From the NCBI RefSeq assembly GCF_020085105.1, contig NC_058051.1, forward strand, positions 26,896,955-26,960,954: a stretch of 64,000 bases of DNA, read 5' to 3'. The translations under genes and the position numbers were made by a program. The DNA comes from Siniperca chuatsi (taxonomy: Eukaryota; Chordata; Actinopteri; Centrarchiformes; Sinipercidae). Below the pieces are notes generated by a model. That model saw only the letters and a list, made by a program, of their open reading frames with translations, did no database searches and was not told the origin of the DNA. Shown here piece by piece: positions 39,701 through 51,410 of the stretch (position 1 is its first letter; the number at the start of each line of letters is the position of its first letter).

Positions 39701-40873
39701 TGGAGACATTAGCAGACCATTACAGAGTCTCAATAAGGGCTGTTAACAAATTAGTATTAGTAATTTAGCCGCAGCCCTGCCCTTCAGACCACACATAACT
39801 GTGACTCATCTTAAACTAAGTTTCAGTTGAATCATCAAGTGTTGATTCAACCAAACAGTCATTTGCAAAGGCTGTTTTTTGTCGCTCTGATGAATTGTGC
39901 CATGTTAAACTAAGACTAGGTGGGTGTAAGTAACTCATTATTAGAAACACCTCTCGGTATACCGCATTTCAATCAACAGCACCAGAAACTACATCCTCCA
40001 AAATAACCATAAAGTTTACTCAACACCTCTCTAAAACAGTTCAACAAAAACAGAACATTTTAATCCTCGTGAAAGTAAGACTGTTGTAATAGACTGCAAC
40101 TGAGTGTACTGCATTATCTTATGTCAGTCAGTTAAGTGTCAGGTCTGAACACAATTTTATCATTCCCAAAGCCCATGAGTGTACAAAATATTTCAAAATT
40201 TGACTTTTGTAAACTTAGCTGACCACACAGTGAACCCTGAGTGTGTGATATGACTGTATTCACAACACACGGTGCTTACTTTCTTTGCCTGTATTTCATT
40301 TTTCAGCTCTGTCATCCGACTCGTGTTCCTAGCGAATTTATTGATCTTCTGTTGGTCTTCAAAAGTTACATTCACGTCTTCAACCGCCTGCAAACAAGAT
40401 GAAATAAGTTAAATCTGTGTTTAACGTAAATATGAACGGTCAAATTAGCTAGCAAGCTAACGTTATGGACGACAGCTTGAGTAGTGCCCTGTCACCGTTG
40501 TCGACTATCACAGCCGTCGTTTAGCTAGGTATCATCATCATCATCATTTTCATCATTAGGCTGGTGCACTCTCGCGTCTGTCTGTTACCTAATCGCAGGA
40601 TAAATCTAGCTAGATAGTGTGTTAGCTAGACAGCTAGCTAACACTTAACTTAGCTAACAGTAGCTAGCTACTATCGTTGACATAAGCTACACGAGGGTGT
40701 GACCAACAATTTAAATATTACTGGCACCAGTAATTGTGGCTCCCTCCCCCAACATACATCTCTACTGTTTTTATTTGCATCTCCAGATGAACAAGCAACG
40801 GCGTGTTTCGAAAACAAAATATAATTTCATTTTGATTTAAACCTACTACAGTTCCCTTCATGGTGGTGGCCAT
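36798..40873 (-). CDS. pfdn4: Prefoldin subunit 4, four coding exons, 134 aa
   Basis: Exons on the minus strand are 40850-40873 (MATTMKGT), 40280-40387, 39555-39695 and 36798-36929, all joined in phase 0 with GT-AG borders (donors GTAGTA, GTAAGC, GTAGGT). Lengths of 24, 108, 141 and 132 nt give 134 residues, the length of human PFDN4. The middle, VNVTFEDQQKINKFARNTSR, and the tail, VQLYAKFGNNINLEADES, are near-identical to vertebrate PFDN4. The protein is a beta-type prefoldin subunit: N- and C-terminal coiled-coil helices joined by a beta hairpin (LLIPYQIGDVFVSHT, about residues 65-79). The hexameric cytosolic complex hands unfolded actin and tubulin to the TRiC/CCT chaperonin. An upstream in-frame ATG at 40909 exists, but the start at 40873 matches the family. 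Divergent from bcas1. Confidence 0.97.
37523..37940. mobile_element. Palindromic MITE with TTAA flanks, in pfdn4 intron 3
   Basis: The ends are inverted copies: TTAAAAGGAATAGTTCTACA on the left and TTTAACTATTTCTTAA on the right. Both edges carry TTAA (37523-37526 and 37937-37940), the duplication used by piggyBac-type transposons. The interior has 'TTGCCAGGCAACCAGTGGAG', 'GTTTTTGTACGGATTAACCA' and 'TATGCTAAGCTTAGC', shared with copies at 51530-53250 and 54337-54800. No transposase frame. Confidence 0.65.
38089..38196. repeat. Short inverted repeat, about 107 bp
   Basis: GTTGAACGCTCCCTTATAAATT at the left and AAAAGGGAGCGTTCACC at the right are inverted copies over about 15 bp. It lies inside pfdn4 intron 3 and could be a tiny MITE. 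Confidence 0.4.
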
Positions 40874-40999
40874 CTTGACTTCCTCGACTGCACAAAGACA
40901 CAGGGACACAACAGGACGATATAGTTATACCGCCACCTAGCGGGACGGAAACCCAAGAGTATGACCGTGTCAGTTTAATTAATTTATTAGCATATTCTG

Positions 41000-42640
41000 G
41001 TTGTCCCTCGTTCGCACACCTGCTTTTAAAATAATCAAGGTAATGTTAAGTGGCATCAAACATGGCCCCTAATTTACAGCTACGCGCTCCAGCCAGCTTG
41101 GTTTATTATTATTATCACTAATTATCTGAAAAAATGTCCAAACTTGTTTACAATATCTCAAACTAGTTATTATATCAACCGGAACTGCTGCTCTGTAAAT
41201 ATTTCTACAGCAAACAGTACTGCACCCTTGTTCAAATATTTACTTAATACATCTGCAAAGCTAGAGCACTATTAATCCCATTTAGACTAGCTGCAAAAGA
41301 TGTCAGCAGATCTAATGGCGTGTGCAACATCAAAGATAGGTAAGTGCTGTTACACACTCTCATTAGAAATCATACTGTTTTGACCTGAGTTGAATAAATC
41401 TTGATATGCAATTTCTTCCAACTAGTCTTAAAATCAGTGGCCATTTTGTAAGGGTTGTGCCACTAACAAAACTAGTAGGCTGACATGCGTTGGTACATCA
41501 TAAAGAGTTTGCTTGAGGTCTCTCATCTGCAGACTTTGCATGAAGTCAGAAGTGCACAATTCAGACAGGGGAATCCAACTCCCACCTCAATGTGCAGGCT
41601 ATAGGCTACAATTGGGACATTGTGTTCATGGATTCCAAGCCTTGTCATAATACATTCAATAAATAACTGCACATTTTAAGTTTTTAAACACAATTTTATT
41701 TTGCAGTTGTTTACAGTAAAACACAGTCAGATACTTTGTGGTTTGGTTGATTTGCATAAAGAGGCTTGAATTCTCAGAAATGATAAGGAATAAAACAAAA
41801 TTAGTGTTAAGGAGCTTTTGTCAGCATGATCACAGCACATTTACTCACAAAAGCACCAAACAAAACACAAAGATGAGAATAAAAAAAAAAGGAAGACATC
41901 AGTTGAACTAAAGTCAGTTTGTGTTTGATCCCTGAACGTCTCCCAGACAGGCATGTGTTTATTGATGCATTGACAGGACCACAAGACATTTAAACATGAC
42001 TATGTGGAAGTCTCTAGAGACAGATGATTTCATTACAGAGCTCTTTGTATGTGTTGATTAACTGTGATAATAAAGTAGATACTTGCTCTTTGCAACTCAG
42101 AAAAGCTTTTTTTTAATAAAATAATATCAAAGCCATACAGTAGATATTTTAAGGCACATGTCAATTTGATCTTTTTTTATTGTCTTAACAATCTCTAAAT
42201 CTGAATCTTTAAAAATCATGATCATAATGACCTAAATGATAACATGCTTAAAGTTTTATTGTCAAAATCAAAATAACCAGGTTACTACAACAGGGTTGTG
42301 CAGTGCAAACATAGTTATTTTTGTTCTGACAGCGTGGAAGTGTGCCAGGCCAATATCCTTAATACACATCCTGTTACTTCCCAGCGACATTTGTCAACAA
42401 AAGTGCGCTGCATCGCCTTGTCACTGTGTGACTGATTAGAGTGTAACCTCATTCTGATGTTGTCGGGGTATTTTCAGAGTATTCACAGAGAGATTACCAT
42501 GAGCTAATCATGTGCCTATACTAAAGAACACCAATACTCTGTTGGGTGGATGGCGGGATTCACTGGAGGAAATCCAACTGATTACTTAAAAACAGTCCCA
42601 CCCATTTTAAAGCACACATAAAATAGCCTGTTAACAATAG
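41000..42640. other. pfdn4-bcas1 divergent intergenic region
   Basis: About 1.8 kb separates the pfdn4 start (40873) from the bcas1 TATA box. No coding exon is recognised. A perfect donor-like AG|GTAAGT lies at 41338-41345, so an alternative upstream first exon of bcas1 is possible; frames running from it into exon 2 do not reach the bcas1 frame. No cyp24a1-like coding sequence is seen. Confidence 0.5.
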
Positions 42641-42642
42641 CC

Positions 42643-42650
42643 TATATAGA
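42643..42650 (+). promoter_or_regulatory. bcas1: TATA box of bcas1
   Basis: TATATAGA sits about 100 bp before a strong donor (AACAAG|GTAAGA at 42748/42749) and 297 bp before the start codon. A transcription start about 25-30 bp downstream (about 42670-42676) would give a noncoding first exon of about 75 bp and a 142-bp first intron. Inferred from spacing only. Confidence 0.5.
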
Positions 42651-42671
42651 CATTTGGGCAGGAGCAGTGAA

Positions 42672-42748
42672 TCCATCTCTGACAGACGCTTTCCATATTT
42701 TTTTCTTAAGAAGGATATCACTTGCTTGACTTGTGGAATTGTAACAAG
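42672..42748 (+). other. bcas1: Candidate noncoding exon 1 of bcas1
   Basis: Bounded by the predicted start below the TATA box and a consensus donor GTAAGA. Exon 2 begins at 42891 after TTTAATTTCTTCCAG and carries 49 nt of leader before ATG. Confidence 0.45.
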
Positions 42749-42939
42749 GTAAGATATTTGAATGATACTGACATTTTGACAATCTGTAATCACTTAAAAG
42801 AAGTTAGTCATTATTTGCAGTATATCTTTGCTTGTCAATGCAACATAACAAAACTATATTTTGTTTTTTTCCCCATTTAATTTCTTCCAGTTGAATCTGA
42901 GCTAAAAGCCTGTGTCTGTAGGTCTCAACTGGGAAAAAT

Positions 42940-45900
42940 ATGGGAAACGAGCAATCCAAGGACAAAGTGCTAACCATGGTAAAATTATACAAATTACACA
43001 ACAAACCTGTAATGCTGTACCTATAGTATCTATAACTTTGTTGCCTCTCAATCAGTGGTAGGATTCATATGGAAAAGCAGATGTTAGTTGCTTCTTAGAC
43101 AAAAGGTTTGAGCCCCCAAGTTTTTTCAAAATGCTGGATTGTTAATGACTGTAGATAATGTCTTGTGAACTGTGGAGCCAACATAGACCAATATTTCTTT
43201 ATTATCTTGTATAGAAGGGGAACAGTCCTGAGAAGCATGAAAATGGAACAGTGAATGGCCTCTCTGCTAACATCACATCTAACGGATTGGAGATTGATGG
43301 TGAGTGAGATTTTTTAAGTTCCTCTTGTTACGATAAATAACAGGTAAGTAATACTATATACTGTATATAATGACTTAACTGTAAAATAACAGTGGTGATA
43401 TGTATGTTGGAGAACCTGAGGAACAAATTTTTTGTATTCTGTATTCTGTTTCATGGCACATTGTTTTATGGGGAAAAAAATTGTATATTAGTCTCGGACA
43501 GACAAAATCAGCTGACCTTTCCATCTCTATGTTGGATTACTCCTTTGGACTCAAATAATTCTCTGTAAACACAGTGACTCCCAGCTGGACTGCCTCTTGA
43601 GTCTTCCAATGTAAATTATAGGCGTAGTCTCAGACATTGAGATGGTGCAACAATTTGACCTGTAATGCAACCACACGTTTGTGTCCCTGCAGTAACAATA
43701 ATGCTGTAGGTTTTCCATTGGGACTTGAGTTTGTCAAAGAAATAATGTTGACACTGGAAATAAAGATAATGTCACTATCTTGCAATGGCTAGCTCCTGTT
43801 TACTTCATGGAGCCTTCCACAAGTACTGTAGATATCATGCTTGAGTAACTTAATGTTGCATGCAAAGAGCTAAACATTAAAATTGACTTTAATATCTAAT
43901 AGTAGTGACAACTGTGAACATCTTTGGTACAGCAGATGCACCGGTCTCACAGAAGTAGTTATTAGATCAAATTAATTATTGCAACATGGACTTCACATTA
44001 CAGAAATCTGAACTTATTGAAAGTCCCGATAAGTAATATTATGACAGTATAAAGAATACATATGTATATAATTTTACCTATAAATGCAAAAAATAATTAA
44101 CTAGCAATTACATTTTTTTCTTGTGTTAGTTTGTGTATTTGGTGCATGGGCCAATCCTTTTGTTTACATTTGATGATAACTGATTCTTCTTCATTGCAGT
44201 TAATGGTGAGACCACAGTCCAGCAAAATGGCGGGCCCCTCTCTTTAAACCTTGCCATAGAATCAACTGAGCCTAATTGTGTGACAGTCGAATCCGACTGT
44301 AACCATGCTGATGATCCAATTATTTCTGAAATCCCCGAAACCACTGTCCAGGAGGTGGTGGAAGAGGTCAAGAAAAGTAAAGAAGGAAAAGTTAAGGTTT
44401 TTGGCAAAATGTTCAAAAAGAAGACAGAACCTCCAGCTGATGTCAAGAGTGTTAACAAAACAGAGACCTCAAATGAAGATCAAACAGATGTAAGTCTTCC
44501 TGCCACTGATCCACAGCCGGTGAGTGCACTTTTTGTGTTCATTTTTAAAGGATAAGTCTGGTGATATTTTCTATTTGTCTTATTGTCAACAAATCCCACA
44601 AAAAGACAAAAAACAACAATGAATTGATGCTACTAACAAGTGCCTGTGTCGCCAAAGCCTGATGTAGCTTATTCCTCTGTGCCATAGAGCTCAACTGTTT
44701 TTCAAAAATATTAAAAACAAAAAGTGAGCCACACTGTTGCGCTGGGTGTACTTACCTTCATTATGATGAACATGGGCAATGTAGTTTATTTTGACTCAAT
44801 TCCATACACACCATCCTGCTGCCAGAAATACTCGCAAGAGCACCAAATGTGTGTTAATTCGCCACTGAAAATAGTCCTCAACAAATGCAGTATTTACTCC
44901 AGTTTGAGTAGCATTTGCTAAAAACTACAGTACCCAGCTCTTTTAGAAAATGATTTAGCCTTTTTTAAAAATTGAACTATATATTTTTTGAAGATTTAAT
45001 TCTTTGGGCTAAGTGCTACACACAGGAGGGTTGGGAAGTCAGAAAGCATTGAGAGACAGACTAATGCATTGTTAGTTTTTTCTTTCTTTTTCTTTTCATG
45101 GAATTTGTTGATAGTAAAGAAAATATAGAAAAATGCCAAGCTTATCCTTAATGTTTTGCTTTAATCTCTAAAATAATCAGTCAAATTGCCTGAAATCACT
45201 CAGATTTAGATTAGATTTCCTTAATAATGTCACTTTTAGCAGTACATGGATCATTCCAAAACATATTGCAAAAAGAGAAAGAAACTGTTAGGACTGTAAC
45301 AGTCCTATATGGCATTACAATGTAGAGGGGTTTTTATTTTTCTGCTGACTCAGTCACAGTGTGATCAAGCACATGTTTGTCATATGTGTCCCGGAAACAA
45401 AAAACAACTGTATTTTATCTAAACATGAATGTTGATTTTCATGATAAAGGAGTCGAGCTCAAGTGGAGACGAAGCTGCCATGATCATCGCTGAGCACAGA
45501 GAGGACTTTAAATATCTACATCAAAAAGCAACGCAAACGGACAGAAAATCAGAAGCAGATATTTCAACGCAAACTGGTGATGATGATGATGATGATGATA
45601 CAACCACTAATACTGAGGGCCCAGTGAAAGAGGTAGTCGCGATGAAGACAGCAGCAACTGAAGAAGATTCACTGAATGAATCTGCCTCTGTCATTGCTGA
45701 GGAGGTTGTTGAAGAGACTGCAAATGAGGAACCCTTAGACAACCAGATGGCTGGGATCATTATTGAAGAAATGATCATCATGAAGAACAACGTGTATGAG
45801 AATATGGTGTTCAGAGCGGAGCTGGTGGAAGTTACTGAAATCGACCACATCAAAAACTACGATCCTGAGGGAGCGGACGTGAATGGGCATGAGAAAACTG

Positions 45901-48106
45901 AGCCAGAAATTGCTGCAGAACCAGAATCTAACCCAAACAAATCTATTATAGAAGATGAAATAGTTGCAGAGGAAAATAATATTGAGGAAACTGTGCCATT
46001 GGAGGTTTCTTCCAGCCTTCCTAAAGAGGTGGTAGATTGTGTTGAGGCGGTTTTCGCTGCTGTTTCTGATACCACTGACTTTGCTAATGTAAACACGTCA
46101 GAGCCAAGTGTTGATGAAGTAATTACTGAAGACAATGGTGAAGGAGCTGGAGACATGTCAGCTCAGGTAGTGCTGATTGAAACCACTGAACCTGAGTCTA
46201 ATGCTGTCAATCCTGAGGCCGGGGAAGCAATTGGCGTTCCTTCCCTAGACAAAGCGCCAGTAACTATGATGACGGAAACGATCTCGGAGGCTGTTCCCGA
46301 GGAGCCAAATCCTACACCTGCAAACCAAGACATGCCTGTAGAAGAACTTTCTGTCCCTCTTGTGACAGAAATTCTACTTAAGGTGGAATCTGCCCATGAA
46401 GAGGTCACTGCTGATGATGCTGCTGCAGCTGAAGATGTCCCAGCAATGAGTAAAGAATTTATCATTGTGGAGGCTCGTTCCAATAAGCTTATCACCATTG
46501 AGGAACTTCCTGAAGATTCTTTGATTTCTCCTGATGAAGTAAAGCCTGAGTCTATTCCTGAGGTTATTACTACAGATGAGAATGCTGAGATTGGTGAAGA
46601 TGTGATAGCCGATGTGGGACCAGAAACAGTTGAAGAAGCAGAACCAAGTCCTGTCATTGTCAAAGATGATACTGAGGTGATACCAGAGGCAGCAATTGAT
46701 GCCCTCTCTCAAGAATTTGAACTTTGTGCCATCACTCCTCAGGAGCCTGCAGTGGATAATGGCATCCCCCTGGAAGAGGAGGTCATTGTTGCAACAACTT
46801 ATGTGCCCCTTTCTGGAGAACAAGAAGCAAGTCTTATCATTCCAGCGGATCAAATTGAGACAGTTGCCGAGGAGATGACTGAAGAAGCTATAGAGGCTTT
46901 ATCAAATGAATTCGAAGCAGTGCCAGAAAGTGTTGAGGAAGATACCACTGTCCAAGAATCATCTATTGGGGGAGAAGTCAACAGGGTTGCCAGTTCTGAA
47001 GAGCCCGTGGAAGAAAAAACAGAAGCATCTGAAGATGTTTTGGCACAAGCTGAAAGCGCTGAAACACCCAAACAAAATCCTGTAATCTCAGAGGAACGTG
47101 TAGAAAAGAATCCAAGCCCTTTTGGAGAAGATGCAACCACTGCGACGTTGGAAAAGATACTAGAATCAGTTGTTGAAGCTATTTCTGAGAAGCTTGAAGT
47201 AACTGAAAACATAGTTGAGGAACCTGCAGATGAGCAAGCAGATGTGCCACCGATGGATGCCACAGAAGAGTCTGAGCCTTGCGTTTCAGTCCAAGAGAAA
47301 CTTGTAGAGGAGAACATCGCCCCAGCTGAAGTGCTATTGGAAGATGCTAATAAAGAGACAGCTGCTCCAGCTGTGGAAGACCAAACTGACTCCAATCCTG
47401 AAATTTCTGAGGAGCCTGTGGAGGAGAGTGCGAGCCTTCTTGAGCGACAACCAAAAACAAAAGTGCTAATGGAGACAAATGAAGATGAAGCCACAGAAGA
47501 GATGATACATGAAACAGATCATTCTGTTTATGCTTTAGCTGCCATTGAGGAAAACTTTCTAATTACCACTTCAGATGAGCCCGTGGCAGAGTGTGTTGAG
47601 GTCGTTCTTGAGACCATTGTAGAAGAAATCATTGAAGATGCTGCAGCTGAATGTGACCTTGTGACTTCAGAGGAGGTAGCACCAGAGATCATAGCAGAGG
47701 GAGAAACTGAAGGCAGAGAATGAATCAAGTGTGAACTCAACAGATTCAACACTGGATTCACAAAGTGCAGAAATGATTGAAGATACCCGTGTCACAAGTA
47801 CAGACATGGAAGCTTTACTTGTTAGGTTGCAGTCATCTTGTACATCAGTTGTTGCAGAATCAGCATAAATGCTTGGTAGTTTAAAGGTGTCTTCACTGGG
47901 ATACAGTATTACTGTTACCATTCATGTGGCTCCAAAGGAAGAACAGCAGTAAAATGTTGAAGGAATTGTCTGGAAATTGTTATTGTTTTAATAAAATATT
48001 GGTCTACCTCTTTAGGATATCATGTGTTTAATAGTATGTGATAGTAATTGCAACTGGATTGTAAAATTATTTTTATAATAATGGAAAGTGCCTCTGTTTG
48101 TGTGTG

Positions 48107-48144
<38 letters not shown>

Positions 48145-51100
48145 TGTGTGTGTGCACTGACGTAAAGGCGAGCTGCTGTAACAAAGAGTTTCCCTTCGGG
48201 GATCAATAAAGTATTTCTGATTCTGACATCTCATCAACACAAACCTCACATTGTAAAGTTCTGAAACATTTTCCAATAAAATCAAAAATGAAAACACTGA
48301 ATTAAAGGGCTTGAAAAATGTCTTATTTATTCATGATTTTGCCCATAATTTATTTGCATTCTTTTGGTCAGTGTTTAGTGACAAATACCTGCTTTCAGAA
48401 AAGAAAGAATAGTAGTGGCTTAGTTTAAAAAGGAATATACACTTTTAATCAGGCCACACTGAAGGAAAATTTAAGTTAACAGATACACTGAAAAATGATA
48501 AAATCGGGGTTGGTCAGTTCTGTATTTTATACATACTCCCCATAAGGACACAGCAAGGTATTTGAGTTTCCTGACATTTCTCAGGGCATAACTCTCACAC
48601 ATTGTTGAATATCAATGAGTGAGGGGTGGGACACACACATTAATAAAAGGGTGATTGTTGACAATGCCCCGAGTAGGCAGAGGCATGGTTGGAATTGTGC
48701 TCCCATCTCAATGCTGCGATTAAGACACGCACTGCTTGCATATCAGCTCTGCTGCTCTAACATAATTCTCAAAGGCTAATTCTTTGTGATGGTGTATAGG
48801 AAACAGCTAACCTAAAGCAAGAATCAGAATCATTAACGGCATCAGAAAGTGTGACTCTAGACCCGGGTCCAGAGGAAGGAAAAGCTCCTGAAACTGACAG
48901 TCAGCCTGTGGAAAACCAAGAGGACAGTAACCCAGAAGAGAATCCAGTTATGAACTTCTTCAAAACACTAGTAAGTGGCACAATTTGAGAAATTAAGTGT
49001 GGTTTATATACATACTTGATATTTCTAATTGCTTTTCTTGTAAAATTTGACTGCTTGGGAAAAATAAATTGAAGAATTGCTGTAATCGAAAGTGCAAAAA
49101 CAACCTTGTTATCTACAACTATTACTCAAGGCAAACAGCTGCAAAAATTTTGTTATTGTGTGTTTTAATTATTGCTCAAAGCCTTACTGAAGCCAAGACA
49201 TTTGGTAATATGCTTGATCAAGTGGATATCAGTGATACATTTAACAGTGAAGATGTGTTTAAATTTGATTGGTGTGTGTGAAATTCCTCTTATTCTATGT
49301 TGAGGTATGTGAAAATTAAATTTTATGGCAGCAGCGGTATCTATAACTAAATCTGTCATGTTGACAGTGGCTGATGGAAAACCTACAACAAGCAGCTATT
49401 GTATTTCCTCTTCATCGTGCTGTCTTTTGGATTCATGCCGTTTTAAAGAGTTACCATTGCCCTAGCCCCATGCTAATCAAGTCTTTGAACATGCGGGAAT
49501 GTGGTGGCCTATTGTTCAACCCATAGTGTGAGCTCACAAGGGAGGCCTGTGCAGTTGGAAGTTGAGATTTGTGAAGATAGAGCGAGGGCAGGCCTACGCC
49601 ATCTCCGGAGCACAATGGCTGTCACAATGACAGCGCATGTACTGTATGTGCTCTGTCAGGGACCTCAGTGTGCCTCAGTTAGCTTATCATAAAGGCCTAT
49701 GTCTGCATTTATGAAAGGCTTCTGTTTTAATCAAAATAATTTTTTTTTTGTTCCCGTTACATCAACTATATGCTGATTCTGAACATTTTACACTGCAGCG
49801 TCTTTGCCAGCTATGTGAAATATCATCATGCATACACATTGAACATTCGAGGAATAAGCATTTTGTTTTTCCTTCTTATTTTGTGTGTGGCAAGAATAAA
49901 AGTTATTGAAGACAGCTCATTTTCCTTCCTTTGTTGCACAGGTGACTCCCACTAAAACAACCAAAAAGGAAACAGCTACGCCTGATGCCACAAAAGATCA
50001 GGTGAACAGATGTTCATGAAGCATTACATCACATAAAACATGTTAAATGATTAATTGACCATGACAGTACCACTGTGGGTTTATTTAGAATGGTTCTGAC
50101 ATTCTTGTTCGATTCTTTCAATATCCATTTTTATATCATGCTTATTTTGGTTTACAAAGCTGTAATCAGTGAACTCATTAATGTTAGGGTTTGATTATAT
50201 ATTGGTCACAGGTTTGGGAAATGGAGACAGGTTGCTAGCCAGCATCCATTTCTGTTCCTGCTTAAATCAAGGATATCCCTGATTCCTGAAAAGTACATTA
50301 TATTTCTAAAAGAACAAATAGGTTCTCCAAAGCATTTATAGGACATGTATACAAGCTTTTTGCAGATATGCGTTTGCTTCAGTTTAACTTTCTCTAACTG
50401 CTTCCTTTTTCTGTTGCCAAATAGTCCCAGAAGGAGAACCAACCAGCAGCAACCACTACTGTGAGCCCATTGCCCATGAAGGGTTTTAATTTGTACGATA
50501 GATCTTGCAGTTCACTAGAAAGCAACTTTTTTCTGGACACCGTAGGATTCAGTTAACTTCCAGAAATGTCACATTTTACATACAAATTCAATTTTTTTTT
50601 ATGTTTGATGAAAACTAAAATGAATTCAATCACTGCTTTGCATTTATCATACCTCACCTAAAATTGTCAGTGTATCTTGTATTTGCTGTTAAGAGATGAT
50701 TCTGTGACTAGTTACCTATGGTTTTTCATAGCAAACTTTTTTTTTTTTTTTTTTTTTTACACCTGCTCTCTTGAATAGGTTGCACAAGTATCTGAGCCGC
50801 CTGCAGCACCCAAAGGAATGTCTATCCCACCACCACCTCCTCCAGAGCCACCAAAAATGGAAATCAAAGGAGAACCAGCTGCCAAACCTGTAAAACCCAC
50901 ACCAAAAGAAGAACCTAAAGCTGCTGCAAAGGAACCCGAGTCCTCAAAAGGAAAATCAGCCAAAAATACTCTGAGCAAATTCTTCCGTCCAAAGGTAAAT
51001 AAACAGCAAACTGCATTACATAGCAAGATGCGATGTATTTTAAGGGCTGGTTATTCATGTAGACTCAGTGAGTGCATGTTCCCTAGTGTCAGATTATAAT

Positions 51101-51378
51101 GTAGTGTGAACCATACTGTATGTGAATTTGAGGTACTGCTAGGTGTCAAGGCATCCAAAGGCAAGGGCGCTTCAGCAAGTGGAGCCAATGCCCCCACCAA
51201 GACTGCAGCAGTGGTACAGTAAATTATCATGTTCTCAAACTGACCATGGCTCATCCTGTTACTAACTGAACAAGAGCTGATTTGTCTGGAGGTGGCAGAC
51301 ACTTTGCGGTTTTGACACTTATCCAGAGAATCGGGTTTTTATAGTGCTCTTTCAAAAATGAGACTCAGTCAGACAAGC

Positions 51379-51410
<32 letters not shown>

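Noticed and set aside
40874-40909. Upstream in-frame ATG extending PFDN4 by 12 residues
   Set aside because: The downstream ATG gives the conserved MAT-start and the exact 134-aa length of vertebrate PFDN4.
41280-41340. ATG-containing segment before a perfect GTAAGT donor as an alternative bcas1 N-terminus
   Set aside because: Spliced to 42891 it reads in a different frame from MGNEQS and soon stops, so at best it is an upstream noncoding exon or uORF.
46163-47494. Long minus-strand open frames (up to 214 codons) opposite the bcas1 acidic exon
   Set aside because: Ser/Thr-rich mirrors of Glu/Val/Ala-rich codons on the plus strand, with no start context or splice sites.
45450-47723. Acidic exon as an independent intronless gene starting at the nearby ATG codons (45429/45441)
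   Set aside because: The ATGs lie in the pyrimidine/branch region just before a usable AAAG acceptor, and the phase fits upstream bcas1 exons exactly; an independent gene cannot be fully excluded.
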